A stretch of DNA of 64,000 nucleotides, taken from Pseudomonadota bacterium (lineage in GTDB: Bacteria > Pseudomonadota > Gammaproteobacteria > Burkholderiales > Usitatibacteraceae). Shown here piece after piece: positions 37,869 to 48,331 of this stretch. Each line of letters starts with the position of its first letter. The first letter of the stretch is position 1. Both the position numbers and the translations under genes were made by a program. The DNA is taken from the NCBI GenBank assembly GCA_029781595.1, contig JAKOWJ010000034.1, forward strand, positions 1 through 64,000, read 5' to 3'. The notes under the pieces were generated by a model that searched no databases, had not been told where the DNA came from, and worked only from the letters and a program-made list of their open reading frames with translations.

Positions 37869-38756
37869 ATGAACGACGCGCCTGCCATCGACCTGGAGGC
37901 CCTCGCCCGCGAGGCGGGGCTTCCCGGGCTGCTCGCCGACCTGGACGCGAGCCTGGTCGGGCTCGCCCCGGTGAAGACGCGCATCCGGGAGATCGCGGCG
38001 CTGCTCGTCGTGGACCGCGCGCGGCGCACCCTGGGCCTCACCTCGGCCGCGCCCTCGCTGCACATGTGCTTCACGGGCAACCCCGGCACGGGCAAGACCA
38101 CCGTGGCGCTGCGCATGGCCGAGATCCTCAACCGCCTGGGCTACTGCCGGAAGGGGCACCTGGTGGCCGTCACCCGCGACGACCTCGTGGGCCAGTTCAT
38201 CGGCCACACGGCGCCCAAGACGAAGGAGGTCCTGAAACGGGCCATGGGGGGCGTGCTCTTCATCGACGAGGCCTACTACCTGTACCGCCCGGAGAACGAG
38301 CGTGACTACGGGATGGAGGCCATCGAGATCCTGCTGCAGGTGATGGAGAACCAGCGCGACGACCTCGTGGTGATCCTCGCGGGCTACAAGGACCGCATGG
38401 ACACCTTCTTCAAGGCCAACCCGGGCCTGTCCTCGCGCATCGCCCACCACATCGACTTCCCGGACTACTCGTCGGGCGAGCTGCTGCGCATCGCCGAGCT
38501 CATGCTCTCGGGGCTGCAGTACTGCCTGAGCCCGGCGGCGCGCGAGGCGCTCGTCGAGTACATCGACCGTCGCCGGGAGCAGCCGCACTTCGCCAACGCC
38601 CGCTCGATCCGCAACGCGCTGGACCGCGCGCGCCTGCGGCAGGCCAACCGCCTCTTCGCCGCCGGCGGCGCCGTCTCGCCCGAAGCGCTGATGACGCTCG
38701 AATCCGAGGACCTGCGCGCGAGCCGCGTGTTCTCGCCATCCGGAGATGCCCGATGA
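37869..38756 (+). CDS. cbbX: Red-type RuBisCO activase CbbX
   Basis: 295 aa AAA+ ATPase. Walker [10 protein letters not shown] lies near residues 77-85, and Walker B is [13 protein letters not shown]. The pore-loop region is [16 protein letters not shown], and arginine residues follow in [18 protein letters not shown]. CbbX pulls on the CbbL C-terminus to release inhibitory sugar phosphates. Its presence agrees with the red type of cbbLS. It overlaps cbbY by 4 nt (ATGA). Confidence 0.97.
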   Translation: MNDAPAIDLEALAREAGLPGLLADLDASLVGLAPVKTRIREIAALLVVDRARRTLGLTSAAPSLHMCFTGNPGTGKTTVALRMAEILNRLGYCRKGHLVAVTRDDLVGQFIGHTAPKTKEVLKRAMGGVLFIDEAYYLYRPENERDYGMEAIEILLQVMENQRDDLVVILAGYKDRMDTFFKANPGLSSRIAHHIDFPDYSSGELLRIAELMLSGLQYCLSPAAREALVEYIDRRREQPHFANARSIRNALDRARLRQANRLFAAGGAVSPEALMTLESEDLRASRVFSPSGDAR

Positions 38757-39526
38757 CCCTCAAGGCCCTGCTCTTCGACGTCGACGGCACGCTCGCCGAC
38801 ACCGAGGAAACCCACCGCCAGGCGTTCAACGCCGCCTTCCTCGAGTTCCGGATGCCCTACGCGTGGACCCCGGAGGAGTACGAGGTCCTGCTGCGCATCT
38901 CGGGCGGCAAGGAGCGGCTCGCGCACTACTTCACGCACCTGCCCGTCGACGCCGCCGAGAAGGAGCGCCTGCTCGCCAACGTGACGAACGTGCACCGCGT
39001 GAAGACCGAGCGCTACGCCGAGCTCGTGGCGAGCGGCGGCTCGCCGCTGCGCCCCGGCATCGCGCGCATCCTCTCCGAGGCCACGGCCGCGGGCCTGAAG
39101 GTGGGCATCGCCTCGACGACCACCTCGGCCAACGTGGCCGCGCTCCTGGACGCCGAGCTGGGGAAGAACGCGCACCGTCGCTTCGCCGTCATCGCCTGCG
39201 GCGACGTGGTGCCGGCCAAGAAGCCCGCGCCCGACATCTACCGCCTGGCCCTCTCGACGCTGGGCCTGGGGGCCGCCGAGGCCGTCGCCTTCGAGGACTC
39301 CGCCAACGGCCTCGCGGCCGCCAAGGCCGCCGGGCTCTTCACCGTCGTCACCCCCACCCGCTGGACGCAGGGCCAGGACTTCGGCGAGGCCGACCTCACC
39401 CTGCCGCACCTGGGCGACCCGGCCCACCCGCTGAGCGGCGTGGCCGCGGGCCGCGCCGGCGGGCCCTTCCTCACCGTGGACGCCCTCGCCCGGCTGCACG
39501 GGCGCGCGGCCGCCAAGGCCGCCTGA
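38753..39526 (+). CDS. cbbY: Xylulose-1,5-bisphosphate phosphatase CbbY (HAD family)
   Basis: 257 aa HAD hydrolase. The nucleophile motif [11 protein letters not shown] is at residues 8-18, followed by a CbbY-type cap ([20 protein letters not shown]), then [10 protein letters not shown] and [15 protein letters not shown]. In Rhodobacter and plants CbbY destroys xylulose-1,5-bisphosphate, a misfire product that inhibits RuBisCO. The order cbbLSXY agrees. A C-terminal Gly/Ala-rich tail is slightly longer than usual. Less likely alternative: phosphoglycolate phosphatase. Confidence 0.9.
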   Translation: MTLKALLFDVDGTLADTEETHRQAFNAAFLEFRMPYAWTPEEYEVLLRISGGKERLAHYFTHLPVDAAEKERLLANVTNVHRVKTERYAELVASGGSPLRPGIARILSEATAAGLKVGIASTTTSANVAALLDAELGKNAHRRFAVIACGDVVPAKKPAPDIYRLALSTLGLGAAEAVAFEDSANGLAAAKAAGLFTVVTPTRWTQGQDFGEADLTLPHLGDPAHPLSGVAAGRAGGPFLTVDALARLHGRAAAKAA

Positions 39527-39543
39527 CAGGAGCGAAGAAGACC

Positions 39544-40635
39544 ATGCGAGAGACCATGCGCGTCGAGACGCGGCCCACCATCACCGAGTTCTTCCTGTCC
39601 GAGCAGCGCCGCGCGCCGCACGCCACCGGCGCCTTCACCGCGGTGATCAACGACGTGCGCCTCGCGTGCAAGCGCATCGCCCACGCCGTCGGCCAGGGCG
39701 CGCTCGCGGGCACGCTGGGCAAGGCCGGCTCCGACAACGTGCAGGGCGAGGCGCAGATGCGCCTGGACGTGCTGGCCGACGAGATCTTCGTGCGCACCAA
39801 CGAATGGGGCGGCCACCTCGCGGGGCTGGTCTCCGAGGAGCGCGAGACCCCCTACGGCATCCCGCAGGCCTACCCGCGCGGGCGCTACCTCCTGGTCTAC
39901 GACCCGCTGGACGGCTCCTCCAACATCGACGTCAACGTCTCGGTCGGCAGCATCTTCTCCGTGCTGCGCTGCCCGGACGGCGTGGCCGAGCCGCGGGTGG
40001 AGGACTTCCTGCAGCCCGGCACGCGCCAGGTGGCCGCGGGCTACGCGATCTACGGGCCCACGACCATGCTCGTGCTCACGCTCGGCCGCGGCACGCACGG
40101 CTTCACGCTCGACCGCTCCATCGGCGAGTTCATCCTCACGCACCCCGACATGGTGATCCCGGCCGCCACGCGCGAGTTCGCCATCAACGCCTCCAACGAG
40201 CGCTTCTGGGAGCCGCCGGTGCGCCGCTACGTCGCCGAGTGCGTGCAGGGCAAGTCGGGGCCGCGCGGCGCCGACTTCAACATGCGCTGGATCGCCTCCC
40301 TCGTGGCGGAGGTGCACCGCATCCTGGTGCGCGGAGGCCTGTTCATGTACCCGCGCGACACGAAGGATCCGTCCAGGCCCGGGCGGCTGCGCCTGCTCTA
40401 CGAGGCGAGCCCCATGGCCATGATCGTCGAGCAGGCGGGGGGCGCGGCCTCCACCGGCCGCGGACGGCTGCTGGAGATCGAGCCCGCCTCGCTGCACCAG
40501 CGCGTGCCGGTGATCCTGGGCTCGCGCGACGAGGTCGAGCGCATCGAGCTCTATCATCGCGAGCACGACGCGGGCATCGAGCCGCCCGTGCCGCCGCCGC
40601 TGTTCCACGACCGCTCGCTCTTCACCAGGGCCTAG
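39544..40635 (+). CDS. cbbF: Fructose-1,6-bisphosphatase class I
   Basis: 363 aa from the ATG at 39544. Motifs: [33 protein letters not shown] (metal-binding Asp residues and the class I signature), [11 protein letters not shown], and [21 protein letters not shown] near the C-terminus. It makes fructose-6-phosphate in Calvin-cycle regeneration and gluconeogenesis; many autotroph enzymes also accept sedoheptulose-1,7-bisphosphate. No separate glpX-type gene is here. A 20-bp inverted repeat separates it from cbbP. Confidence 0.96.
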   Translation: MRETMRVETRPTITEFFLSEQRRAPHATGAFTAVINDVRLACKRIAHAVGQGALAGTLGKAGSDNVQGEAQMRLDVLADEIFVRTNEWGGHLAGLVSEERETPYGIPQAYPRGRYLLVYDPLDGSSNIDVNVSVGSIFSVLRCPDGVAEPRVEDFLQPGTRQVAAGYAIYGPTTMLVLTLGRGTHGFTLDRSIGEFILTHPDMVIPAATREFAINASNERFWEPPVRRYVAECVQGKSGPRGADFNMRWIASLVAEVHRILVRGGLFMYPRDTKDPSRPGRLRLLYEASPMAMIVEQAGGAASTGRGRLLEIEPASLHQRVPVILGSRDEVERIELYHREHDAGIEPPVPPPLFHDRSLFTRA

Positions 40636-40636
40636 C

Positions 40637-40712
40637 GAAGGGGACGCTGCCCTTCGCCGCCCGCCGCACGAAGCGGAAGCCAACGAGAACGACGAAGGGC
40701 AGCGTCCCCTTC
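40637..40712. repeat. Inverted pair of REP-like palindromes inside the cbb operon
   Basis: Arms 40637-40656 and 40693-40712 are perfect inverted copies (20 bp) of GAAGGGGACGCTGCCCTTCG, 36 bp apart. Each arm itself contains a small imperfect hairpin (AAGGG-N7-CCCTT). The unit sits in the 99-bp gap between cbbF and cbbP. It resembles extragenic REP doublets that RAYT transposases spread. As RNA it would fold into a long stem between cistrons. Confidence 0.8.
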
Positions 40713-40734
40713 AGCGCCAGGGAGAAAGCAGGAA

Positions 40735-41616
40735 ATGTCGGCCAAGCACCCCATCATCGCGATCACCGGCTCGTCGGGCGCCGGGACCACCTCCGTCATG
40801 CGCACCTTCGAGCAGATCTTCCGGCGCGAGAGCGTGAACGCGGCCTTCGTCGAGGGCGACTCCTTCCACCGGTACGACCGCGGCGAGATGAAGGCGAAGA
40901 TGGCCGAGGCGCTCGCGGCCGGCAACCGCCACTTCAGCCACTTCGGGCCGGAGTCGAACCTCTTCGCCGAGCTCGAGTCGCTCTTCCGCGACTACTCGGC
41001 CACCGGCCGGGGCCGGCGGAGAAGGTACCTGCACGACGAGGGCGAGGCCGCCCCCTACAAGCAGCCGCCCGGCACCTTCACGGCGTGGGAGGACATCCCC
41101 GAGGGCACGGACCTGCTCTTCTACGAGGGCCTGCACGGGGCGGTGGCCGCCGACGGCGTGGACGTCTCGAAGCACCCGGACCTGCTCATCGGCGTGGTGC
41201 CCGTGATCAACCTGGAGTGGATCCAGAAGCTGCACCGCGACCGCTCGATGCGCGGGTACTCCACGGAGGCGGTGACCGACACCATCCTGCGGCGCATGCC
41301 GGACTACATCAACTACATCACGCCCCAGTTCTCGCGCACGCACATCAACTTCCAGCGCGTGCCCACCGTCGACACGTCGAACCCCTTCGTCGCGCGCTTC
41401 ATCCCGACGCCGGACGAGAGCCTGCTCGTCATCCGCTTCGCGAACCCGCGCGGCATCGACTTCCCCTACCTGCTGTCGATGCTGCACGACTCCTTCATGT
41501 CGCGCGCCAACACGATCGTGGTGCCCGGCGGCAAGATGGACCTCGCCATGCAGACCATCCTCACGCCGATGATCTGGCGGCTCATGGAGCGGCGCAAGCA
41601 GGCCCTCTCGCGCTAG
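40735..41616 (+). CDS. cbbP: Phosphoribulokinase
   Basis: 293 aa. It phosphorylates ribulose-5-phosphate to RuBP, the CO2 acceptor. The P-loop GSSGAGTT is near the N-terminus (residues 12-19). The proteobacterial PRK motifs FHRYDRGEMK, HFGPESNLFAELE, YEGLHGAV and IPTPDESLL are present. It lacks the redox-regulated cysteine pair of plant enzymes, as expected for the bacterial NADH-activated type. A ribosome site (GCAGGAA) precedes the ATG. Confidence 0.97.
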   Translation: MSAKHPIIAITGSSGAGTTSVMRTFEQIFRRESVNAAFVEGDSFHRYDRGEMKAKMAEALAAGNRHFSHFGPESNLFAELESLFRDYSATGRGRRRRYLHDEGEAAPYKQPPGTFTAWEDIPEGTDLLFYEGLHGAVAADGVDVSKHPDLLIGVVPVINLEWIQKLHRDRSMRGYSTEAVTDTILRRMPDYINYITPQFSRTHINFQRVPTVDTSNPFVARFIPTPDESLLVIRFANPRGIDFPYLLSMLHDSFMSRANTIVVPGGKMDLAMQTILTPMIWRLMERRKQALSR

Positions 41617-41654
41617 GGACCCGGGCCTCGCCGGGACCCTTTCCCCACATCCGA

Positions 41655-41660
41655 TAAAAT
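41655..41660 (+). promoter_or_regulatory. Putative -10 box before cbbT
   Basis: TAAAAT within GATAAAAT, 12 nt before the upstream start of cbbT (41673). The same GATAAAAT-type sequence occurs before cbbG and the aldolase gene, suggesting internal promoters in the operon. No -35 box is apparent. Confidence 0.4.
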
Positions 41661-41672
41661 ACGAGTCCCCAC

Positions 41673-43700
41673 ATGCAGTCCGCCCTCGCCCCCTCCCGCA
41701 TGGCCACCCCGACCGCAACGCCCGCCGACCTCGCCAACGCCATCCGCGCCCTCGCGATGGACGCCGTCCAGAAGGCCAACTCCGGCCACCCCGGCATGCC
41801 CATGGGCATGGCCGAGATCGCCGAGGTGCTCTGGCGGCGGTTCCTGCGCCACAACCCCGCCAACCCCGCGTGGGCGGACCGCGACCGCTTCGTGCTCTCG
41901 AACGGCCACGGCTCCATGCTGCAGTACGCGCTGCTGCACCTCACGGGCTACGCGGTGTCCATCGAGGACATCAAGAGCTTCCGCCAGCTGCACTCGCGCA
42001 CGCCCGGCCACCCCGAGGTGGGTGTGACGCCCGGCGTGGAGACGACCACCGGCCCGCTCGGGCAGGGCCTCGCCAACGCCGTGGGCATGGCGCTCGCCGA
42101 GCGCCTGCTCGCCGCCGAGTTCAACCGGCCCGGCCACACCGTGGTCGACCACCAGACCTACGTGTTCCTGGGCGACGGCTGCCTCATGGAGGGCATCTCC
42201 CACGAGGCCTGCTCGCTCGCCGGCACGCTCGCCCTGGGCAAGCTCGTCGCGCTCTACGACGACAACGGCATCTCCATCGACGGCCACGTGTCGGGCTGGT
42301 TCCGCGACGACACCCCCGCGCGCTTCGCGGCCTACGGCTGGAACGTGATCCCCGGCGTGGACGGCCACGACCCGAAGGCGGTCGAGGCCGCCATCGCCCG
42401 CGCCCGCGCCGACGCCTCGCGACCCACGCTCATCTGCTGCAAGACGGTGATCGGCAAGGGCTCGCCCAACAAGCAGGGCACCGACGGCGTGCACGGCGCC
42501 GCCCTCGGCGACAAGGAGGTCGCGGCCACCCGCGAGGCCATCGGCTGGCCCTACCCGCCCTTCGAGATCCCCGCGGCCGTCTACGCGGCCTGGGACCAGC
42601 GCGAGCGCGGCGCCGGGCTCGAGGCGGACTGGAACGCGCGCTTCGAGGCGTACGCGAAGGCCCACCCGGACCTCGCGAAGGAGTACCGCCGCCGCATGGC
42701 GGGCGAGCTGCCGCCCAACTGGGGCGAGGTGGCCGCGGCGATGGTCGCCCGGGCGGTGGAGAAGGCCGAGACGGTCGCCACGCGCAAGGCCTCGCAGATC
42801 GCCATCGAGGCGATCGCGCCCCACCTGCCCGGGTTCCTGGGCGGCTCGGCGGACCTCACCGGCTCCAACCTCACCAACTGGTCCGGCTCGAAGTCCGTGT
42901 CGGCCGACCACGCCGGCAACTACGTGAACTTCGGCGTGCGCGAGTTCGGCATGACCGCCATCGGCAACGGCATCGCGCTGCACGGCGGCTTCATCCCCTA
43001 CTCGGGCACCTTCCTCGTGTTCAGCGACTACGCGCGCAACGCCGTGCGCATGGCCGCGCTCATGAAGGTGCGCAACATCCTGGTCTACACGCACGACTCC
43101 ATCGGGCTGGGCGAGGACGGGCCGACGCACCAGGCCGTGGAGCACGTCTCGAGCCTGAGGCTCATCCCGCACCTCGACCTCTGGCGCCCCTGCGACACGG
43201 TGGAGACCGCGGTGGCCTGGGCCTGCGCGATCGAACGGCACGACGGGCCGACGGCCTTCGCGCTCTCGCGCCAGAACGTGCCGTTCTGCCCGCGCTCGCC
43301 GGAGCAGGTGGCGGCCATCCGCCGCGGCGGCTACGTGCTCTCCGAGGCCGCCAGCGCGCCCCGCGCCGTGGTGATCGCCACCGGCTCCGAGGTGGCCATC
43401 GCCCTCGCGGCGCAGAAGGCGCTCGCGGAGGCGGGCGTGCCCGTGCGGGTCGTCTCGATGCCCTGCACCTCGGTATTCGACCGCCAGGACGGCGCCTGGC
43501 GCGCCGCCGTGCTGCCGAAGGGGCTGCCGCGCGTCTCCGTCGAGGCGGGCGTCACCGACTTCTGGCGCAAGTACGTGGGTCTGGAGGGCGCGGCGATCGG
43601 CGTGGACAACTTCGGCGAGTCGGCCCCGGCCGGCGCGGTCTACAAGCACTTCGGCGTCGACGCCGACCACGTCGTGGCGGCGGTGAAGTCGCTGCTCTGA
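41673..43700 (+). CDS. cbbT: Transketolase
   Basis: 675 aa thiamine-diphosphate enzyme. It moves two-carbon units in Calvin-cycle regeneration and the pentose phosphate pathway. N-terminal [26 protein letters not shown] and [18 protein letters not shown]; the ThDP motif starts at [15 protein letters not shown] and ends in [10 protein letters not shown]. The C-terminal pyrimidine domain has the catalytic Glu in [22 protein letters not shown] 41700 is an alternative start that would remove nine residues. Confidence 0.97.
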   Translation: MQSALAPSRMATPTATPADLANAIRALAMDAVQKANSGHPGMPMGMAEIAEVLWRRFLRHNPANPAWADRDRFVLSNGHGSMLQYALLHLTGYAVSIEDIKSFRQLHSRTPGHPEVGVTPGVETTTGPLGQGLANAVGMALAERLLAAEFNRPGHTVVDHQTYVFLGDGCLMEGISHEACSLAGTLALGKLVALYDDNGISIDGHVSGWFRDDTPARFAAYGWNVIPGVDGHDPKAVEAAIARARADASRPTLICCKTVIGKGSPNKQGTDGVHGAALGDKEVAATREAIGWPYPPFEIPAAVYAAWDQRERGAGLEADWNARFEAYAKAHPDLAKEYRRRMAGELPPNWGEVAAAMVARAVEKAETVATRKASQIAIEAIAPHLPGFLGGSADLTGSNLTNWSGSKSVSADHAGNYVNFGVREFGMTAIGNGIALHGGFIPYSGTFLVFSDYARNAVRMAALMKVRNILVYTHDSIGLGEDGPTHQAVEHVSSLRLIPHLDLWRPCDTVETAVAWACAIERHDGPTAFALSRQNVPFCPRSPEQVAAIRRGGYVLSEAASAPRAVVIATGSEVAIALAAQKALAEAGVPVRVVSMPCTSVFDRQDGAWRAAVLPKGLPRVSVEAGVTDFWRKYVGLEGAAIGVDNFGESAPAGAVYKHFGVDADHVVAAVKSLL

Positions 43701-43751
43701 TCCTTCCCGCACGGGGCTTGCCCGCCGTCAAGGCGGCCGGCCCCCTTGCGA

Positions 43752-43757
43752 TAAAAT
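43752..43757 (+). promoter_or_regulatory. Putative -10 box before cbbG
   Basis: TAAAAT (in GATAAAAT) lies in the 96-bp gap between cbbT and cbbG. A leader of about 33 nt with a GGAG ribosome site would result. Confidence 0.4.
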
Positions 43758-43796
43758 AGGGCGTCCCGCTTCCCTCTTTCCCCTTCCGGAGCTCCC

Positions 43797-44810
43797 ATGA
43801 CCATCCGCGTCGCCATCAACGGCTATGGCCGAATCGGCCGCAACATCCTCCGCGCCCACTACGAAGGCGGCAAGAAGCACGACATCCAGATCGTCGCGGT
43901 CAACGACCTGGGCTCGCCCGAGACCAACGCCCACCTCACGCGCTTCGACACCGCCCACGGCAAGTTCCCGGGCACCGTCGCGGTGGACGGGGACCACATG
44001 GTGGTGAACGGCGACCGCATCCGCGTGCTGGCCAACCGCGACCCGTCGGCGCTGCCCTGGGGCGAGCTGGGCGTGGACGTCGTGCACGAGTGCACCGGGT
44101 TCTTCACCAGCAAGGAGAAGGCCGGCGCCCACCTGAAGGGCGGCGCGAAGAAGGTGATCATCTCCGCGCCCGGCGGCAAGGACGTGGACGCGACCGTGGT
44201 CTACGGCGTGAACCAGGGCGTGCTGAAGGCCTCGCACACGGTGATCTCCAACGCCTCGTGCACCACCAATTGCCTGGCGCCGCTCGTCAAGCCCCTGAAC
44301 GACCGGATCGGCCTGGTGAACGGCCTCATGACCACCATCCACGCCTACACCAACGACCAGGTGCTCACGGACGTCTACCACGAGGACCTGCGCCGCGCCC
44401 GCTCGGCCACGATGTCGATGATCCCGACCAAGACGGGCGCCGCCGCCGCGGTGGGCCTGGTGCTGCCCGAGCTCAACGGCAAGCTCGACGGCTACGCCAT
44501 CCGCGTGCCGACCATCAACGTCTCGATCGTGGACCTGTCCTTCATCGCCGCGCGCGACACCACGGTCGACGAGGTGAACGCCATCATGAAGGAGGCCTCG
44601 GAGTCCCCGGCCATGAAGGGCGTGCTCAACTTCAGCAAGGCGCCGCTCGTCTCCGTGGACTTCAACCACGACCCGGCCTCGTCCACCTTCGACGCGACGC
44701 TCACCAAGGTCTCGGGCCGCCTCGTGAAGGTCTCGGCCTGGTACGACAACGAATGGGGCTTCAGCAACCGGATGCTGGACACGACCGTCGCCCTGATGGC
44801 GGCGAAGTAG
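43797..44810 (+). CDS. cbbG: Glyceraldehyde-3-phosphate dehydrogenase
   Basis: 337 aa. Rossmann motif [14 protein letters not shown] at the N-terminus. The catalytic Cys is in [15 protein letters not shown] and the His in [11 protein letters not shown]. Phosphate-site residues are in [22 protein letters not shown] sequence ([13 protein letters not shown]). It acts in Calvin-cycle reduction and glycolysis. Unlike most cbb operons it is followed not by pgk but by a small antisense Hpt gene. Confidence 0.96.
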   Translation: MTIRVAINGYGRIGRNILRAHYEGGKKHDIQIVAVNDLGSPETNAHLTRFDTAHGKFPGTVAVDGDHMVVNGDRIRVLANRDPSALPWGELGVDVVHECTGFFTSKEKAGAHLKGGAKKVIISAPGGKDVDATVVYGVNQGVLKASHTVISNASCTTNCLAPLVKPLNDRIGLVNGLMTTIHAYTNDQVLTDVYHEDLRRARSATMSMIPTKTGAAAAVGLVLPELNGKLDGYAIRVPTINVSIVDLSFIAARDTTVDEVNAIMKEASESPAMKGVLNFSKAPLVSVDFNHDPASSTFDATLTKVSGRLVKVSAWYDNEWGFSNRMLDTTVALMAAK

Positions 44811-44815
44811 CCCCC

Positions 44816-45211
44816 TCAGTCCGCGGCCAGGGCCTCGAGCGTGCGCTCGAGGTCCGCCAGGCAGTGCTCCAGGCACGCCAGGCGGTCGCGCACGTCCCAC
44901 GCGCGGCCGGCGCCGAACGCGTCGTCCATGAGGCGCACCAGGTGCAGGCAGTCGGTCGCGTCGAGCATCACGAGCGAGCCCTTGAGCTTGTGCACGGCGC
45001 GGCCGCCGCGCGCCAGGTCGCCCGTGCGGCAGGCGGAGGCGATGGCGGCCAGGCTGTCGGCGCTCTCGCGGCGGAAGAGCGCGAGGATCTCGGAAAGAAA
45101 GGCTGGGTCGCGGGCGTAACGGCCGAGATACGCGTCCCGGCCCGCCCGCGCGGGCGCCGCCGGCGGCGGCGGGAGCGGGGTCTGCGTCTGTCGTCGAAGT
45201 TCGATGTCCAT
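44816..45211 (-). CDS. Stand-alone histidine phosphotransfer (Hpt) domain protein
   Basis: 131 aa from the ATG at 45211. The N-terminus is proline-rich (TPLPPPPAAPARAG). An Hpt four-helix domain follows, with phospho-accepting His74 in AVHKLKGSLVMLDA, preceded by FLSEILALFRRESADSLAAIASACRTGD. Such proteins carry phosphate between hybrid kinases and response regulators. No kinase or receiver gene is adjacent. It lies antisense between cbbG and cbbK, 5 bp from the cbbG stop, so it interrupts the cbb gene series. Confidence 0.85.
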   Translation of the reverse strand: MDIELRRQTQTPLPPPPAAPARAGRDAYLGRYARDPAFLSEILALFRRESADSLAAIASACRTGDLARGGRAVHKLKGSLVMLDATDCLHLVRLMDDAFGAGRAWDVRDRLACLEHCLADLERTLEALAAD

Positions 45212-45305
45212 GGCCGCATTGTGGCGGCCCGGCTCGCGGGGCGATGTGAACGGGTCGACTGCGCCGGTTGCGGCTGCAACCGCCGGTCGCGCGTCCACCC
45301 TTCTG

Positions 45306-45311
45306 TAGAAT
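45306..45311 (+). promoter_or_regulatory. Putative -10 box of cbbK
   Basis: TAGAAT 30 nt before the cbbK ATG, with a GGGAGGC ribosome site between. Because the Hpt gene upstream runs the other way, cbbK needs its own promoter. A 7-bp palindrome CGGTTGC-N4-GCAACCG (45265-45282) lies just upstream and could be an operator or chance. Confidence 0.5.
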
Positions 45312-45341
45312 GAACCCTCGATACTGGGAGGCAATCCGAAG

Positions 45342-46523
45342 ATGTCCGTCCTCAAGCTCACCGACCTCGACCTCGCCGGCAAGCGCGTCTTCATCCGCGC
45401 CGACCTGAACGTCCCCCAGGCCGACGACGGCACCATCACCGACGACACGCGCATCCGCGCCTCCGTGCCCGGCATCCGCCTCGCGCTCGAGCGCGGCGCC
45501 GCCGTGATGGTCACCTCCCACCTCGGCCGCCCCAAGGAGGGCGAGCTCACCGAGGCCGATTCGCTGCGCCCCGTGGCCGCGCGCCTCGCCGAGCTGCTGG
45601 GCCGCGAGGTCCCGCTCGTGCGCGACTGGGTGGAGGGCGTGGACGTGAAGCCCGGCCAGGTGGTGCTCCTCGAGAACTGCCGCGTGAACAAGGGGGAGAA
45701 GAAGGACGACGAGGCGCTCGCGCGGAAGATGGCCGCGCTGTGCGACGTGTACGCCAACGACGCCTTCGGCACGGCGCACCGCGCCGAGGCCACCACCCAC
45801 GGCATCGCCCGCTTCGCGAAGGTCGCGTGCGCCGGTCCCCTGCTGGCCGCCGAGCTCGAGGCCCTGGGCCGCGCCGTCGCGAGCCCGAAGCGCCCGCTCG
45901 TGGCCATCGTGGCCGGCTCCAAGGTCTCGACCAAGCTCACCATCCTCAAGAGCCTGTCGGCGAAGGTCGACCAGCTCATCGTGGGCGGCGGCATCGCCAA
46001 CACGTTCATGCTGGCCGCGGGGCTGCCCATCGGCAAGTCGCTCTGCGAGGCCGACCTCGCGCCCGAGGCCAAGGAGATCGCCGTGATGATGCAGGCGCGC
46101 GGCGCCGCGGTGCCCGTGCCGGAGGACGTGGTGTGCGGCAAGGCCTTCGCGGCGGACGCGGCCGCCACGACGAAGGCGGCCCGCGACGTGGCCGACGACG
46201 ACATGATCTTCGACATCGGCCCGCGCACGGCGGCGGGCTACGCGAGGATCCTCCAGTCGGCCGGCACCATCGTCTGGAACGGCCCGGTGGGCGTCTTCGA
46301 GTTCGACCAGTTCGGCGCGGGCACGCGGGCCGTGGCCGAGGCCATCGCGGCCTCGCCGGCCTTCTCGATCGCCGGCGGCGGCGACACGCTCGCGGCCATC
46401 GCCAAGTACGGCGTGACCGACCGCATCTCCTACATCTCCACGGGCGGCGGCGCCTTCCTCGAGTTCCTGGAGGGCAAGGTCCTGCCGGCGGTGGCGATCC
46501 TCGAGTCGCGGGCCGGCGGGTAG
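45342..46523 (+). CDS. cbbK: Phosphoglycerate kinase
   Basis: 393 aa two-domain kinase. RADLNVPQ and SHLGRPK in the N-terminal half bind 3-phosphoglycerate; [12 protein letters not shown] [16 protein letters not shown] and [24 protein letters not shown] are in the ATP half, with the GGGDTLA loop. It phosphorylates 3-phosphoglycerate for the Calvin cycle and acts in glycolysis. pyk follows in the same direction after 59 bp. Confidence 0.97.
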   Translation: MSVLKLTDLDLAGKRVFIRADLNVPQADDGTITDDTRIRASVPGIRLALERGAAVMVTSHLGRPKEGELTEADSLRPVAARLAELLGREVPLVRDWVEGVDVKPGQVVLLENCRVNKGEKKDDEALARKMAALCDVYANDAFGTAHRAEATTHGIARFAKVACAGPLLAAELEALGRAVASPKRPLVAIVAGSKVSTKLTILKSLSAKVDQLIVGGGIANTFMLAAGLPIGKSLCEADLAPEAKEIAVMMQARGAAVPVPEDVVCGKAFAADAAATTKAARDVADDDMIFDIGPRTAAGYARILQSAGTIVWNGPVGVFEFDQFGAGTRAVAEAIAASPAFSIAGGGDTLAAIAKYGVTDRISYISTGGGAFLEFLEGKVLPAVAILESRAGG

Positions 46524-46582
46524 CGCCGGCCGCCGCATCGGGGAAGTCGCGCACAACCAGAACGAAAGGGAAGCCCCGGAAG

Positions 46583-48013
46583 ATGCGAAGCACCAAGATC
46601 GTGGCCACGCTCGGGCCCGCCTCGAGCGACCCGGCCATCCTCGAGCGCATGATGCGCGCCGGCGTCGACGTCGTGCGCCTGAACTTCTCCCACGGCAGCT
46701 CCGCCGACCACGAGGCGCGCGCCGAGCTCGTGCGCGAGACCTGCCGCAGGATCGGCCGCACCGTGGGCATCATGGCGGACCTGCAGGGCCCCAAGATCCG
46801 CGTGGGCCGCTTCCGCGAAGGCAAGGTCACCCTCAAGCCCGGCGAGGCGTTCGTCCTGGACGCGGCCTGCGAGCTGGGGGAGGCCGGCCGCGTGGGCCTG
46901 GACTACAAGGAGCTGCCGCGCGACGTGAAGCCCGGCGACGTGCTGCTGCTCGACGACGGCAAGATCGTCCTCGACGTGCGCGACGTGCGCGGCCACGAGA
47001 TCCACACCGTCACGCGCCACGGCGGCGTGCTCTCCAACAACAAGGGCATCAACCGGCAGGGCGGGGGCCTCACCGCGCCCGCCCTCACGCCCAAGGACAT
47101 CGAGGACATCCGCACGGCCGCGCGCCTGAAGGTGGACTACCTGGCGGTCTCCTTCCCCAAGAGCGGCGCCGACATGTACATGGCGCGCGAGCTCCTGCGC
47201 GCCGGCGGCGGGCACGCCTTCCTCATCGCCAAGATCGAGCGCGCCGAGGCCATCCCGGCCCTCGAGGAGATCATGCGCGCCTGCGACGGCATCATGGTCG
47301 CGCGCGGCGACCTCGCGGTGGAGGTGGGCGACGCGACCGTGCCCTCGCTGCAGAAGCGGATGATCCGGCAGGCGCGCGAGCTCAACAAGCTCACCATCAC
47401 CGCCACGCAGATGATGGAGTCGATGATCTCCTCGCCCGTGCCCACCCGCGCCGAGGTCTCCGACGTGGCCAACGCGGTGCTCGACGGCACCGACGCGGTG
47501 ATGCTCTCGGCCGAGAGCGCCTCCGGCCAGTACCCCGTCGAGGCGATCGAGGCCATGAGCCGCATCTGCGTGGAGGCCGAGAAGTCGCAGACGGTCTCGC
47601 TGGACAGGGACTTCCTCGACCGCGTCTTCCACCGCGTCGACCAGTCGATCGCCATGGCCGCGCTCTTCACGGCCTTCCACCTCAAGGTGAAGGCGATCGC
47701 CTCGCTCACGGAGTCGGGCTCCACCGCGCTGTGGATGAGCCGCCTGAACTGCGGCGTGCCCATCTACGCGCTCACCTCGCAGACGGTCACCCGCTACCGC
47801 TCCACGCTGTTCCGGGGCGTCTTCCCCCTCAACGTGCGCTACATCGGCCACGACCGCGACGAGCTGCTCGACGAGGCGGAGAACGTCCTGGTGCAGAACG
47901 GGGCGGCCCGGGAGGGCGACCTCATCGTCGTCACCTTCGGCGAGCCCATCGGCGCGGCCGGGGGCACCAACACGATGAAGATCCTGCGCGTGGGCGAGCA
48001 CCGCAAGAGCTAG
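46583..48013 (+). CDS. pyk: Pyruvate kinase
   Basis: 476 aa. TKIVATLGPASSD and RLNFSHGS at the N-terminus; the catalytic region LIAKIERAEAIPALEEIM; the MVARGDLAVEVG loop; TATQMMESMI; and the C-terminal allosteric domain ending VVTFGEPIGAAGGTNTMKILRVG. It converts phosphoenolpyruvate and ADP to pyruvate and ATP. Placement between cbbK and the aldolase block suggests joint control of CO2-derived carbon flow into pyruvate. Confidence 0.97.
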   Translation: MRSTKIVATLGPASSDPAILERMMRAGVDVVRLNFSHGSSADHEARAELVRETCRRIGRTVGIMADLQGPKIRVGRFREGKVTLKPGEAFVLDAACELGEAGRVGLDYKELPRDVKPGDVLLLDDGKIVLDVRDVRGHEIHTVTRHGGVLSNNKGINRQGGGLTAPALTPKDIEDIRTAARLKVDYLAVSFPKSGADMYMARELLRAGGGHAFLIAKIERAEAIPALEEIMRACDGIMVARGDLAVEVGDATVPSLQKRMIRQARELNKLTITATQMMESMISSPVPTRAEVSDVANAVLDGTDAVMLSAESASGQYPVEAIEAMSRICVEAEKSQTVSLDRDFLDRVFHRVDQSIAMAALFTAFHLKVKAIASLTESGSTALWMSRLNCGVPIYALTSQTVTRYRSTLFRGVFPLNVRYIGHDRDELLDEAENVLVQNGAAREGDLIVVTFGEPIGAAGGTNTMKILRVGEHRKS

Positions 48014-48025
48014 CCGCCCCCGCGG

Positions 48026-48328
48026 CTACTGGTTCACCACGATCTTCTGCAGCCTCGCGAGGACCTCGCAGTCTCCCAGGCCCTGCGCGCGCCCCTCGGC
48101 GACCGCCGATTCGGCGGCGGCGAGCACCGCGGCGTGGCGCCGCCGGTCCGCCTCCCGCCCGCCGGGCGGCGGCTCACGGATCGTGGCGAGCAGGGCCTGC
48201 GCCGCCTGCCGGCAGCGCGGATCGAGCTGCGCCCGGCACCTGGGGTCCTGGAGGTCGCGGCAGGGCTCGGCCGCGGCGGCCCAGGCGGCCGAAATGGCCA
48301 GGGCGAGGAGGGCGAGCGCGCGGGCCAT
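48026..48328 (-). CDS. Small secreted hypothetical protein
   Basis: 100 aa. A signal peptide (cleavage likely after AWAAAA) precedes a region with four cysteines: PCRDLQDPRC, DPRCRQ and GDCEVL. It is rich in Arg and Ala and probably helical. It follows the large NHL-repeat gene after 3 bp on the same strand, so the two are likely exported together. I recognise no family. Confidence 0.6.
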   Translation of the reverse strand: MARALALLALAISAAWAAAAEPCRDLQDPRCRAQLDPRCRQAAQALLATIREPPPGGREADRRRHAAVLAAAESAVAEGRAQGLGDCEVLARLQKIVVNQ

Positions 48329-48331
48329 CGC

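Noticed and set aside
45265..45282. CGGTTGC-N4-GCAACCG palindrome upstream of cbbK as a firm operator
   Set aside because: Arms of 7 bp with no second copy at related promoters in the window. It is mentioned with the promoter but not called separately.
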